From: Candidatus Coliplasma caballi | Lineage (GTDB): Bacteria > Bacillota > Clostridia > Oscillospirales > CAG-382 | DNA: 5,629 nucleotides | Direction: 5' to 3' | Assembly (NCBI GenBank): GCA_018065365.1 | Contig: JAGHTH010000188.1 | Span: 1-5,629 of the forward strand | Shown here: one piece after another, positions 1 to 5,629 of the stretch | Numbering within the stretch: the first letter of the stretch is position 1 | How the letters are laid out: the number at the start of each line of letters is the position of its first letter | Position numbers and translations under genes: made by a program | The notes under the pieces: model-generated | The model's input: only the letters and a program-made list of their open reading frames with translations | Told to the model about the DNA's origin: nothing | The model's database searches: none

Positions 1-201
1 TTCGAGTATTGCCTGAACGACCTTGCGCCGCTTCCCAAAGAGGAGATCATCATGATCGGAGATTCTCCGAACGCAGACATTTCGGGCGCAAAAAAAATGG
101 GCATCCCAACGTGTTGGTTTGCCCACGGAAAACGTGCTTCCATGCCGTGCGAGGCGGATTATACCGTTCATTCTTTGGCGGAGATCAAAAACGTCCTTTA
201 G
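1..201 (+). CDS. HAD-superfamily hydrolase, C-terminal fragment (YjjG-like), 5' end outside window
   Basis: This is the last 66 codons of a gene that enters from the left and stops at TAG 199-201. The fragment carries HAD motif IV, GDSPNADISGAKKMGIP, at visible residues 20-36. Asp21 and Asp26 would be the Mg-coordinating acidic residues, followed by the typical 'GIPTCWF' strand. HAD enzymes are soluble Mg-dependent phosphatases using a nucleophilic Asp, which lies outside the window. The motif IV/CWF stretch resembles subfamily IA members such as the YjjG/YfnB pyrimidine 5'-nucleotidases, so dephosphorylation of a nucleotide or small phospho-metabolite is likely; the exact substrate cannot be read from this fragment. 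The gene converges with the reverse-strand gene and overlaps its stop codon by 4 bp (198-201), leaving no room for a terminator between them. HAD membership is well supported; the subfamily is tentative. Confidence 0.85.
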   Translation, partial: FEYCLNDLAPLPKEEIIMIGDSPNADISGAKKMGIPTCWFAHGKRASMPCEADYTVHSLAEIKNVL

Positions 202-914
202 ATCTCTTTCCGGATCGCCTTGTCGTCTGCCGACGGATAGAGACGGTGCATTTGTTCCATGATTTTTTCGAGCGCTTCTTCTTTTGAGAGATGGTAGCAG
301 CTGCGGACGAGGTCTCTGCCGAAACGCTGCTCCGCGGTGCAATAGGAGGCGACGCTCCAACCGTACGGCTCGCCGGCTTTGTTGACCTTCTGCGAGAAAC
401 CGCAGATGACGGCGTACGTTTCCATCATCAGACGCGTGATCGCGCCCTCGTACCCTTTCTCACCGTTTTTTCCGAATCCGGCTTTTTCTTTCAACAGATA
501 GGACGGGGTTTCGCCGTCTGCGTCGAGGACGTCCATCAAGAGCTTGCTTTTGCGGGAAGCCATGCCGAGTTCATACAGCGTGTCGAAATCGTATCCGTCG
601 CGACGGTATGCCGCAAAATAGGGAAACCATTCTTTTGAAATGAAACCCGCTTTCTGTCCGAAGAATTTTCCGTAAACGATTTTTCCCTCTCCGGCAACGA
701 TCTTGCGCCATTCCCAAGGATCTTCTTCCTTTTCCGACCACCACGCAGAGCAGGCGGTCAGTTCTTCCAACGAGAAGCCGTCCACATGGCTGCGGAACAG
801 CGGAAGAAAGCCGACCGTTTCCACGTATTCGTTCAGTTCCTCAACCGTTTTGATCCGTTTCGGATCGTTGTTGTCGAGCCCTTCCATGATGAAAATTCCG
901 TCGCGTTCGTACAT
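198..914 (-). CDS. AlkZ-related-like winged-helix protein of unknown function
   Basis: This 238-residue soluble protein resembles the short 'AlkZ-related' proteins of Bacillota, judged by remembered pattern only. Visible landmarks are VGFLPLF (residues 34-40), a Trp-rich DPWEWR (65-70), YGKFFGQKAGFIS (81-93) with WFPYF (96-100), and a region at about 120-172 that reads as a winged-helix fold ending in GYEGAITRLMMETY. After it comes a KAGEPYGW turn (179-186). AlkZ/YcaQ glycosylases repair crosslinked or alkylated bases, but this protein is much shorter and I see no QxQ catalytic motif, so enzyme activity should not be assumed. I chose ATG 914 over an in-frame TTG at 941: AAAGAGG lies 8 nt upstream of ATG 914, and the predicted transcript starts near 939, downstream of the TTG. 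It is transcribed alone, divergently from the tsaC operon. The gene is secure; the family is moderately sure; the function is unknown. Confidence 0.8.
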   Translation of the reverse strand: MYERDGIFIMEGLDNNDPKRIKTVEELNEYVETVGFLPLFRSHVDGFSLEELTACSAWWSEKEEDPWEWRKIVAGEGKIVYGKFFGQKAGFISKEWFPYFAAYRRDGYDFDTLYELGMASRKSKLLMDVLDADGETPSYLLKEKAGFGKNGEKGYEGAITRLMMETYAVICGFSQKVNKAGEPYGWSVASYCTAEQRFGRDLVRSCYHLSKEEALEKIMEQMHRLYPSADDKAIRKEI

Positions 915-922
915 CGTTTTTT

Positions 923-929
923 CCTCTTT
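923..929 (-). promoter_or_regulatory. Shine-Dalgarno site fixing the start at 914
   Basis: On the reverse strand AAAGAGG sits 8 nt before ATG 914, an ideal distance. The longer alternative beginning at TTG 941 has no comparable site in front of it, so this motif decides the start of the AlkZ-related-like gene. Confidence 0.75.
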
Positions 930-945
930 CGCCTTTTTCAATCAC

Positions 946-974
946 AGAATACCACAATCAGTTTGGTTTTGCAA
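946..974 (-). promoter_or_regulatory. Predicted sigma-A promoter of the AlkZ-related-like gene
   Basis: Reading the reverse strand, TTGCAA (974-969) is followed by exactly 17 nt and then TATTCT (951-946). TGG directly precedes the -10, giving an extended -10 (TGn). Transcription should begin near 939, leaving a leader of about 25 nt before ATG 914. The hexamers match consensus at 4 of 6 (TTGCAA vs TTGACA) and 4 of 6 (TATTCT vs TATAAT) positions. Placement upstream of a clear ribosome binding site supports the call. I could not find an equally good promoter for the forward operon in the same 99-bp gap, although one is expected there. Confidence 0.6.
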
Positions 975-1013
975 TAGATTTTTCCAAAAAAACCGGAAAG
1001 GTGGTTCATTGCA

Positions 1014-1667
1014 ATGAGCGCCATCCTCTATCATTTACAAAATGCCGATCCGCAGGAAAGAACTGCCGCGATCGAACACGCCTCTGACGTTTTGCGCCAC
1101 GGCGGGCTGGTCATTTTCCCGACCGAAACGGTGTACGGGATCGGCTGCGACGCGTTGAACGCGGATGCGGTCGAGAATCTGTACCGCGCAAAAAAACGCC
1201 CTTACGACATGCCGCTTCTGCTGCATCTTTACGATCGTGAGCAGGCGGAACGCGCTTCCGTTCTGGACGAAAAGGCGAGAAAACTGCTTTCGGCGTTTAC
1301 ACCCGGCCCGTTCTCGCTGATCGTTCCGAAAAAGGAGATCATCCCGCCGATCGTAACGTCCGGCGGAAACACGGTCGGACTTCGTTTCCCGTCCGATCCG
1401 TTGTTCTTGGAACTCGCCGAAACGTTTGGCGGGATCCTGGCGGCAACGAGCGCCAATCTTTCCGGCTTTTCTTCCGCGAAAAACGGCGAAGCGGTCGCGG
1501 AACTGCAAGAAATCGCGGACGTCATTCTGGAAAACGGGGAATGCCTGTTCTCCATGGAATCCACCATTCTCTCCATGACGGGTAAAACGCCGAAAATTCT
1601 GCGCCAAGGCGCACTCCCGCGTGAAGAAATCGAAAAGGTAATCGGAATATGCGAATCATCGGTCTGA
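1014..1667 (+). CDS. tsaC: L-threonylcarbamoyladenylate synthase (TsaC/Sua5/YrdC family)
   Basis: This cytoplasmic enzyme condenses L-threonine, bicarbonate and ATP into threonylcarbamoyl-AMP, the first step of t6A37 formation on ANN-decoding tRNAs; the TsaD complex then transfers the group. The 217 residues cover one YrdC domain: PTETVYGIGCDA (36-47), KKRPYDMPL (60-68), PGP (97-99), VGLRFPSDP (121-129), ATSANLSG (144-151), STIL (183-186) and RQGA (197-200). The C-terminal Sua5 domain of the roughly 340-residue Sua5 proteins is absent, so the length is TsaC-like, although the STI...RQGA tail resembles the Sua5 N-terminal half. Start ATG 1014 follows GGAAAGGTGG (995-1004) by 9 nt. It is the first gene of the forward operon, and its last 19 bp overlap coaE, indicating translational coupling. 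The function is confident; the choice between the tsaC and sua5/ywlC name is only convention. Confidence 0.93.
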   Translation: MSAILYHLQNADPQERTAAIEHASDVLRHGGLVIFPTETVYGIGCDALNADAVENLYRAKKRPYDMPLLLHLYDREQAERASVLDEKARKLLSAFTPGPFSLIVPKKEIIPPIVTSGGNTVGLRFPSDPLFLELAETFGGILAATSANLSGFSSAKNGEAVAELQEIADVILENGECLFSMESTILSMTGKTPKILRQGALPREEIEKVIGICESSV

Positions 1668-2245
1668 CAGGTCGCAGCGGCAGCGGAAAATCAACCGTGT
1701 GTGAAGCCGCGGTAAAATTGAATATTCCCGTCATGGACTGCGATCGCGTGTATGCCGAAATGACATCGCACCCCACGCCGTTCCTGGAAGCGATCGCCGA
1801 AACGTTCGGCACGTCCTGCGTGCGCGACGGAGCGCTGTACCGTCCTGCAATGCGTGAAATCGTTTTCGGAAGCGAGGAATCGCGTCGCAAACTGAATGCG
1901 CTCACAGCGCGTTATATGGGCGAATCGATCAAAGAAATGGCGTCTTCTCTCGAGGGAAAGAGCAAACTGCTCCTGTTGGACGCTCCGACGCTGTTTGACA
2001 CCGGGCTGGATCTTCTGTGTGATTGCACCGTCTGCGTTGTTGCGCCGGAAAAGGATTGCTTGGCTCGGATCATGCTTCGCGACGGCATCGACGAAAACGC
2101 TGCTGCCAAACGGTTGGCAAGCCAACTTCCCGACGCGTTTTTCGCTTCGCATTGCGACTATCTGATTCGGAATGACGGCGATATGGAAACGCTTCAGGAA
2201 ACGGCGAAGTCTTTCTTTACCGGTTTGCTTTGCACCGAGAATTGA
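1649..2245 (+). CDS. coaE: Dephospho-CoA kinase
   Basis: CoaE phosphorylates the 3'-hydroxyl of the dephospho-CoA ribose with ATP, the final step of coenzyme A synthesis, in the cytoplasm. The 198 residues match the family's usual size. Visible motifs are the P-loop GRSGSGKST (8-16), DCDRVYAEM (30-38) in the place of the usual DADxIxR, the DGALYR...F core (60-73), LDAPTLFDTGLD (110-121) and the lid RIMLRDGI (140-147) followed by KRLASQ (154-159). An oddity is that the family's common 'L-N-x-I-T-H-P' reads LNALTARYM (82-90) here, losing the His-Pro pair. ATG 1649 lies inside tsaC in another frame; AAAAGG (1633-1638) precedes it by 10 nt. The lytic transglycosylase gene starts 9 nt after the stop, a coaE–slt neighbourhood also known in Clostridia. 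Identity is strong; full activity is likely but the altered motif deserves a test. Confidence 0.9.
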   Translation: MRIIGLTGRSGSGKSTVCEAAVKLNIPVMDCDRVYAEMTSHPTPFLEAIAETFGTSCVRDGALYRPAMREIVFGSEESRRKLNALTARYMGESIKEMASSLEGKSKLLLLDAPTLFDTGLDLLCDCTVCVVAPEKDCLARIMLRDGIDENAAAKRLASQLPDAFFASHCDYLIRNDGDMETLQETAKSFFTGLLCTEN

Positions 2246-2254
2246 GGAGAACGT

Positions 2255-2842
2255 ATGGCTTCATCCAAAAAGAAAAAAGAAAAGCAGCGCAGACCGTGGC
2301 TGTTCCCGGCGATCGTTTTGTTCCTGCTGGTGCTTTTGGCTGTCTGCCACAGACCGCTCGCTCGACTCTATTTCGTAAAAGAGTACGGGGAAGAGATCGG
2401 CGATTGTTCCGAAACGTATGACGTTTCCGAAGATCTGATTTGCGGCGTGATCTGGACGGAGAGCCATTTTGATCCGACTGCCGTTTCGTCTGCCGGAAGC
2501 TGCGGGCTGATGCAGTTAAAACCCTCTACGTTTGCCGAGATGCGTTCCCGAATGGAACTGACGACCGACGCGAGCGTGTTCTCACCGGAAGAAAATATCC
2601 GTTGCGGAACGTTTTATCTCCGTTATCTTTACGATATGTTCGGAGATTGGGACACTGCGCTCGCGGCGTATAACGCCGGACTCGGAAACGTTTCAAAATG
2701 GCTGCAGGATCCCGCGTATTCCGAAGACGGAAAAACGCTTTCCACCATTCCGTTTCCCGAAACGGAGCAATATCTGAAAAAAGTGCATTTTGCAGAAAAA
2801 CTATATAATTACCTGTACGGGTATCAAAAGAAAGAGGTCTGA
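2255..2842 (+). CDS. Membrane-anchored SLT-type lytic transglycosylase
   Basis: This 195-residue enzyme should cleave the MurNAc-GlcNAc bond of peptidoglycan, forming 1,6-anhydroMurNAc ends, on the outer face of the membrane. A Lys/Arg-rich N-terminus (residues 5-13) precedes a hydrophobic segment (14-31), read as an uncleaved signal anchor; a cleaved signal is less likely because no clear cleavage site is seen. The SLT (GH23-type) domain fills the rest: catalytic Glu69 in WTESHFDPTAVSSAGSCGLMQL (67-88), the NIRCGTFYL helix (114-122), AAYNAG (137-142) and the closing PETEQYLKKV (168-177). No LysM or other wall-binding domain is present, so the enzyme probably acts near the membrane. GAGGAG (2244-2249), overlapping the coaE stop codon, gives a ribosome site 5 nt before ATG 2255. 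The next gene starts 3 nt after the stop codon. Family assignment is firm; the physiological role (wall turnover, assembly of an envelope machine or sporulation) is not shown. Confidence 0.92.
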   Translation: MASSKKKKEKQRRPWLFPAIVLFLLVLLAVCHRPLARLYFVKEYGEEIGDCSETYDVSEDLICGVIWTESHFDPTAVSSAGSCGLMQLKPSTFAEMRSRMELTTDASVFSPEENIRCGTFYLRYLYDMFGDWDTALAAYNAGLGNVSKWLQDPAYSEDGKTLSTIPFPETEQYLKKVHFAEKLYNYLYGYQKKEV

Positions 2843-2845
2843 ACC

Positions 2846-4213
2846 ATGGAAAAAGAAAACGCAAAGAAACTTCTCTACAAACCGGAGCCCTCGTTCAAAA
2901 AACAGAATCAAGCGGATACGGAGGCATTCTGCAAAGAGTATCGCGCGTATATGGACGCTTCCAAAACGGAACGCGATGCCGTCCGCAACGCCGTGGCGAT
3001 CGCCGAAAAAGCGGGCTTCAAACCGTATGTTCCGGGCAGCAAACTGATCCCCGGACAGAAGATCTACATGGTAAACCGTGTCAAAAGCATGATGCTTGCC
3101 GTGATCGGAAGCAAACCCGTCGAGGACGGTTTCCGGATCATCGCTTCGCACATTGATTCTCCGCGTCTGGACCTCAAACCGACTCCTTTGTATGAGTCGA
3201 ACGGGATCGGATATTTCAAAACCCATTATTACGGCGGGATCAAAAAATACCAGTGGTCCGCGCTTCCGCTTTCGCTGCACGGTGTGGTTTACCGCAAAGA
3301 CGGCTCTCACGTTGATATTTCCCTCGGCGAGAACGAGGACGAGCCCGTCCTTTATATCAGCGATCTGATGCCGCATATCGCAAAAGACCAGGTCTCCAAA
3401 CCCGGCTCCGAAGTCATCGGCGGCGAAACGCTCAATCTGATCAACGGCTCTCTGCCGTTTGATGAAGACGAGGGCGTCAAACTGAACGTGCTTTCGATTC
3501 TCAACGAAAAATACGGAATGGAAGAACGCGATTTCATGACCGCCGAACTCTCCGCCGTTCCCGCTCTCAAATCCCGCGAGATCGGGTTTGACAGAAGCAT
3601 GATCGGCGCTTACGGGCAGGACGATAAGATTTGCGCTTATCCCGCGCTTCGCGCGTTGACCGAACTCGGAACGCCCGATCACACCTGCGTCGTATTCCTT
3701 GCCGACAAAGAGGAAATCGGCTCCGAGGGCGTTACGGGGCTTCGCTGCGCATCGTATGCCGACTTTTTGAAAGACATCTGTGCCGATACCGGTGCGGGCG
3801 AGCGCAAAGCGTTCCGCAATTCCGTCTGCATTTCCGCGGACGTGGGCGGCGCGTTTGATCCTTCCTTTGCGGAGGCGTATGACGCGAGCAACTCCTGCTT
3901 TATCGGAAACGGTGTCGTGGTTTCCAAATATACCGGAAGTCGCGGAAAGGGAGGATGCTCCGACGCGACCGCCGAGGTGCTGTCCCGCGTAACGCGGATG
4001 CTCGACGCGGACGGCGTGGCTTGGCAGACCGGCGAATACGGTAAAGTCGATCAGGGCGGCGCAGGCACCGTTGCGTGCGACATTGCCGCGTTCGGCATCG
4101 ACGTCGTCGATATCGGAGTGCCGCTGCTTTCGATGCACTCTCCCGTGGAACTCGCTGCCAAAGCCGATATCTACGCAATGCTGCAGTGCTGCAAAGCGTT
4201 CTATAAGAACTGA
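2846..4213 (+). CDS. apeA: M18 family aminopeptidase (ApeA type)
   Basis: This is a cytoplasmic di-zinc exopeptidase that removes N-terminal residues from peptides; M18 relatives often prefer acidic residues. At 455 residues it has the normal family length. Metal and catalytic residues are all visible: His102 and Asp104 in HIDSPRLDLKP, Asp259 in GQDDKICAYPAL as bridging ligand, Glu289-Glu290 in DKEEIGSEG, Asp332 in SADVGG, and His431 in SMHSPVE. The stretch KTHYYGGIKKYQW (about 128-140) and the GKVDQGGAGTVA region are typical of the ApeA branch. AAAGAGG (2831-2837) lies 8 nt before ATG 2846, and the upstream stop is only 3 nt away. It is the last gene of the operon, followed by a hairpin terminator. 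No signal peptide is seen. It most likely supports general peptide recycling; substrate preference cannot be read from sequence. Confidence 0.94.
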   Translation: MEKENAKKLLYKPEPSFKKQNQADTEAFCKEYRAYMDASKTERDAVRNAVAIAEKAGFKPYVPGSKLIPGQKIYMVNRVKSMMLAVIGSKPVEDGFRIIASHIDSPRLDLKPTPLYESNGIGYFKTHYYGGIKKYQWSALPLSLHGVVYRKDGSHVDISLGENEDEPVLYISDLMPHIAKDQVSKPGSEVIGGETLNLINGSLPFDEDEGVKLNVLSILNEKYGMEERDFMTAELSAVPALKSREIGFDRSMIGAYGQDDKICAYPALRALTELGTPDHTCVVFLADKEEIGSEGVTGLRCASYADFLKDICADTGAGERKAFRNSVCISADVGGAFDPSFAEAYDASNSCFIGNGVVVSKYTGSRGKGGCSDATAEVLSRVTRMLDADGVAWQTGEYGKVDQGGAGTVACDIAAFGIDVVDIGVPLLSMHSPVELAAKADIYAMLQCCKAFYKN

Positions 4214-4230
4214 ACTTCTCCCCAAAAAAC

Positions 4231-4256
4231 AAAAGCCGGTTTTCCGGCTTTTTGTT
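4231..4256. terminator. Bidirectional Rho-independent terminator
   Basis: AAAAGCCGG (4231-4239), a TTTT loop (4240-4243) and CCGGCTTTT (4244-4252) form a perfect 9-bp stem. A T-rich tail follows on the forward strand. On the reverse strand the A-run at 4224-4229 supplies the matching U-tract. The hairpin sits in the 52-bp gap between the stop codons of the M18 aminopeptidase gene and the reverse-strand membrane protein gene, so it can end both transcripts. Confidence 0.9.
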
Positions 4257-4265
4257 ATGCTTGTA

Positions 4266-5549
4266 TTATTCCCATTTGGAGAAGCGATCGTACTTTTTCG
4301 GAACGTAAGTCAGCGTCTCGCGTTCAAACGCGTTGAGGAACGCCGTGGCGGAATACACCGTGTAATCCCAGGGCTTTTCGCCGTTGTCGATCGGCTTCGC
4401 TTTTCCTTGTTCGACGCAGAGCGTTTTGCTCGGAACGGGGGATAGGATCAGAATTTTCTTCGCGTCTGTGGGGTAATCGTACTTGAAATGCGTCGTGAAC
4501 TGGAAAAAGGTGTAGTTGCGGAACCGAATGGCGTGTACGTAGCCCGCGACGCCGTTCGCTTCAAAGATGATCGGCACCCATTTCCGCGTTCCTTTGAGGA
4601 ATTTGCAGGAGTAGGTTTCTCCCGCAAGCGTAAAGCGGAAATTCTCGCCGTAGTTCAATCGGATCGCCGAACGGTACGGGCAGATGAACTTCGGGCATTC
4701 GATCCCTTTTTCCGCGCAGAGAACTTTGAACTGCTTTATGAATTTGCGGCGCTTCCGCAGAGAACGGAGCACAAGGAACAGATAGACCAGAAGCACAGCA
4801 AGAATCACGTATTTTGCGACCGCCCAGACTACGTTTACGACGATAAAGAGTACGGAAACGAGCGAGTGAACCAAAAGGTCAAACAGCGTCGCCTCAAAAA
4901 AGCAATACAGCGCAAGGATCAGAAAGAGATGCAAAAACAGATACCCTTTGGTGTAAATGCGCTCCAATTCTTTTTTGTCTGCCATTTTGAGCCGGTATTT
5001 CATGCCGGTCAGCCGTCCCCACAGCAACGCCCCGAAGAACAGCGCCACGCCGATCGCGGCGCGTAATGCGACCGGGCAAGCAAGGATTGAGCCGGAAACC
5101 ATTTCGCCCGCGCGGTCCGCAAGCGAAAAATGGAATCCGTAAGGCGTTACGAGGAAGAAAAACGCGCAAACCGCAGCTTCGATCAGAAACGGTTTGTTTG
5201 CGACTGCGAATCTCACGCGGTCAAAGAAACGGCGCTTCGGTGTTTCGGGGAGGAGGTATGCTTCGATAAACGCGCGATCACGGATCGTGAAGAGCCGTTC
5301 CGACGAATAGACCAGCAAAAAACTGAACAGGTATTCAAACAGGATAAACCACAAATGGAAATTGTTCTTCCCATCGATGACATCGTAAACCTGTAATGGA
5401 TCGAACTTGCAGATGCATTGCAAAAGCGCAAACGAAAAGAAGAGAAACAGCCCGCGAATCACAGGGAGCAAAACTTGTTTCGCTTTTTGAATCGCTTCGC
5501 GCGGTGCTTTCCCATCGGGTTCGTCGTAATATCCGTGATCCTCTTTCAT
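4266..5549 (-). CDS. Multi-pass membrane protein with soluble C-terminal domain, unknown function
   Basis: I do not recognise this 427-residue protein as a named family. Hydrophobic segments lie at about residues 26-46, 64-83, 120-138, 155-177, 203-223 and 228-261; the last is long enough to be two helices, giving six or seven passes. A basic stretch RSLRKRRKFIK (262-272) follows the last helix and, by the positive-inside rule, puts the remaining 160 or so residues in the cytoplasm. That tail looks like a compact alpha/beta domain (GENFRFTLAGETYSCKFL, then a Phe/Tyr-rich strand region) with no visible nucleotide-binding, protease or kinase motif. I start at ATG 5549 because GGAAAGGG lies 9 nt upstream; an in-frame ATG at 5582 has no ribosome site and falls only about 10 nt after the predicted transcript start. 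It is transcribed alone from a strong promoter. A role in sensing, transport or envelope maintenance would be guesswork. Confidence 0.8.
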   Translation of the reverse strand: MKEDHGYYDEPDGKAPREAIQKAKQVLLPVIRGLFLFFSFALLQCICKFDPLQVYDVIDGKNNFHLWFILFEYLFSFLLVYSSERLFTIRDRAFIEAYLLPETPKRRFFDRVRFAVANKPFLIEAAVCAFFFLVTPYGFHFSLADRAGEMVSGSILACPVALRAAIGVALFFGALLWGRLTGMKYRLKMADKKELERIYTKGYLFLHLFLILALYCFFEATLFDLLVHSLVSVLFIVVNVVWAVAKYVILAVLLVYLFLVLRSLRKRRKFIKQFKVLCAEKGIECPKFICPYRSAIRLNYGENFRFTLAGETYSCKFLKGTRKWVPIIFEANGVAGYVHAIRFRNYTFFQFTTHFKYDYPTDAKKILILSPVPSKTLCVEQGKAKPIDNGEKPWDYTVYSATAFLNAFERETLTYVPKKYDRFSKWE

Positions 5550-5558
5550 AAAGGTACG

Positions 5559-5566
5559 CCCTTTCC
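5559..5566 (-). promoter_or_regulatory. Shine-Dalgarno site fixing the start at 5549
   Basis: The reverse strand reads GGAAAGGG here, 9 nt before ATG 5549. The alternative ATG at 5582 is preceded by an A/T-rich stretch with no such motif. The membrane protein is therefore called 11 residues shorter than its longest open frame. Confidence 0.75.
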
Positions 5567-5597
5567 AACCGGTCGAATTCATTTACTTGTTTTATAT

Positions 5598-5626
5598 ATT
5601 ATATCACACGGTCGCGTGATTGTCAA
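5598..5626 (-). promoter_or_regulatory. Perfect-consensus extended -10 sigma-A promoter of the membrane protein gene
   Basis: On the reverse strand TTGACA (5626-5621) is followed by exactly 17 nt and TATAAT (5603-5598). TGA directly precedes the -10 as an extended TGn element. All twelve hexamer positions match the housekeeping sigma consensus. The expected transcript start is near 5591, giving a leader of about 42 nt to ATG 5549. Such a strong core promoter implies either high constitutive output or control by a repressor. Confidence 0.88.
5603..5620. promoter_or_regulatory. Imperfect palindrome in the promoter spacer, candidate operator
   Basis: ATCACACGG and TCGCGTGAT form an 18-bp inverted repeat with 7 of 9 positions symmetric (outer ATCAC/GTGAT arms perfect). 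It covers the whole -35/-10 spacer plus the first base of the -10. A dimeric repressor bound here would block RNA polymerase. No regulator gene is in the window, so this is inference from position and symmetry; half-site symmetry of this length can also arise by chance. Confidence 0.4.
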
Positions 5627-5629
5627 TAG

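Noticed and set aside
915..941. TTG 941 as start of the AlkZ-related-like gene
   Set aside because: No ribosome site precedes it, and the predicted transcript begins near 939. The extra nine codons simply read through the AAAGAGG site of the ATG at 914.
1035..1607. Reverse-strand open frame of 190 codons
   Set aside because: Antisense to tsaC, with Arg/Gln/Phe-rich composition typical of shadow frames, and no motif that would justify it over the clear YrdC domain.
2801..4225. Long open frame of about 474 codons on the reverse strand
   Set aside because: It lies antisense to the M18 aminopeptidase gene, which has every metal ligand in place. The antisense product has no recognisable motif and a scrambled Arg/Phe/Asp-rich composition, and it spans the terminator and the gene's ends, so it is a codon-bias shadow.
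4488..5066. Forward open frame of 192 codons
   Set aside because: Antisense to the membrane protein gene, rich in Arg, Gln and Lys as expected from the complement of hydrophobic codons. No promoter was seen, and the reverse gene has a clear promoter, ribosome site and terminator.
5550..5582. ATG 5582 as start of the membrane protein
   Set aside because: It has no Shine-Dalgarno site and would sit about 10 nt from the transcript start. ATG 5549 has GGAAAGGG at the right distance.
1..5629. CRISPR arrays, insertion sequences, tRNA/rRNA genes, defence or toxin-antitoxin modules
   Set aside because: I found no regularly spaced repeats, no transposase or nuclease motifs, no cloverleaf-like sequence and no small gene pairs. 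The whole window is accounted for by six genes, short control regions and one terminator.

Overview
The window looks like ordinary chromosomal DNA from a Bacillota (Clostridia-type) bacterium, plausibly an uncultured gut lineage. The evidence is near-balanced base composition, strong AAAGAGG/GGAGG-like Shine-Dalgarno sites, sigma-A type promoters, a coaE–lytic transglycosylase neighbourhood of the kind seen in Clostridia, and an ApeA-type M18 aminopeptidase. This assignment is inferred from style and gene content; there is no rRNA or other phylogenetic marker in the window.

Layout. (1) Positions 1-201 (+) hold the 3' end of a HAD-superfamily hydrolase resembling YjjG-type nucleotidases. (2) A reverse-strand gene (198-914) for a winged-helix, AlkZ-related-like protein converges on it; the two stop codons overlap by 4 bp. 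It has a good promoter (946-974) and a clear Shine-Dalgarno site, which together place its start at ATG 914 rather than TTG 941. (3) From a 99-bp divergent intergenic region, a tight forward operon of four genes runs from 1014 to 4213: tsaC-type threonylcarbamoyladenylate synthase, coaE, a membrane-anchored SLT-type lytic transglycosylase, and an M18 aminopeptidase. It ends at a strong hairpin terminator (4231-4256) that can work in both directions. (4) A reverse-strand monocistronic gene (4266-5549) encodes an unrecognised multi-pass membrane protein with a soluble C-terminal domain. It is driven by a perfect-consensus extended -10 promoter whose 17-bp spacer is filled by an imperfect palindrome, a candidate operator.

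The operon genes are housekeeping: t6A tRNA modification, the last step of CoA synthesis, peptidoglycan cleavage and peptide turnover. They share no single pathway, so co-transcription probably reflects growth-linked expression. No CRISPR array, mobile element, tRNA, rRNA, toxin-antitoxin pair or defence system was seen, and no gene-free stretch exceeds 100 bp. The least explained items are the membrane protein with its promoter, the AlkZ-related-like protein, and a CoaE that departs from the family at one conserved motif.
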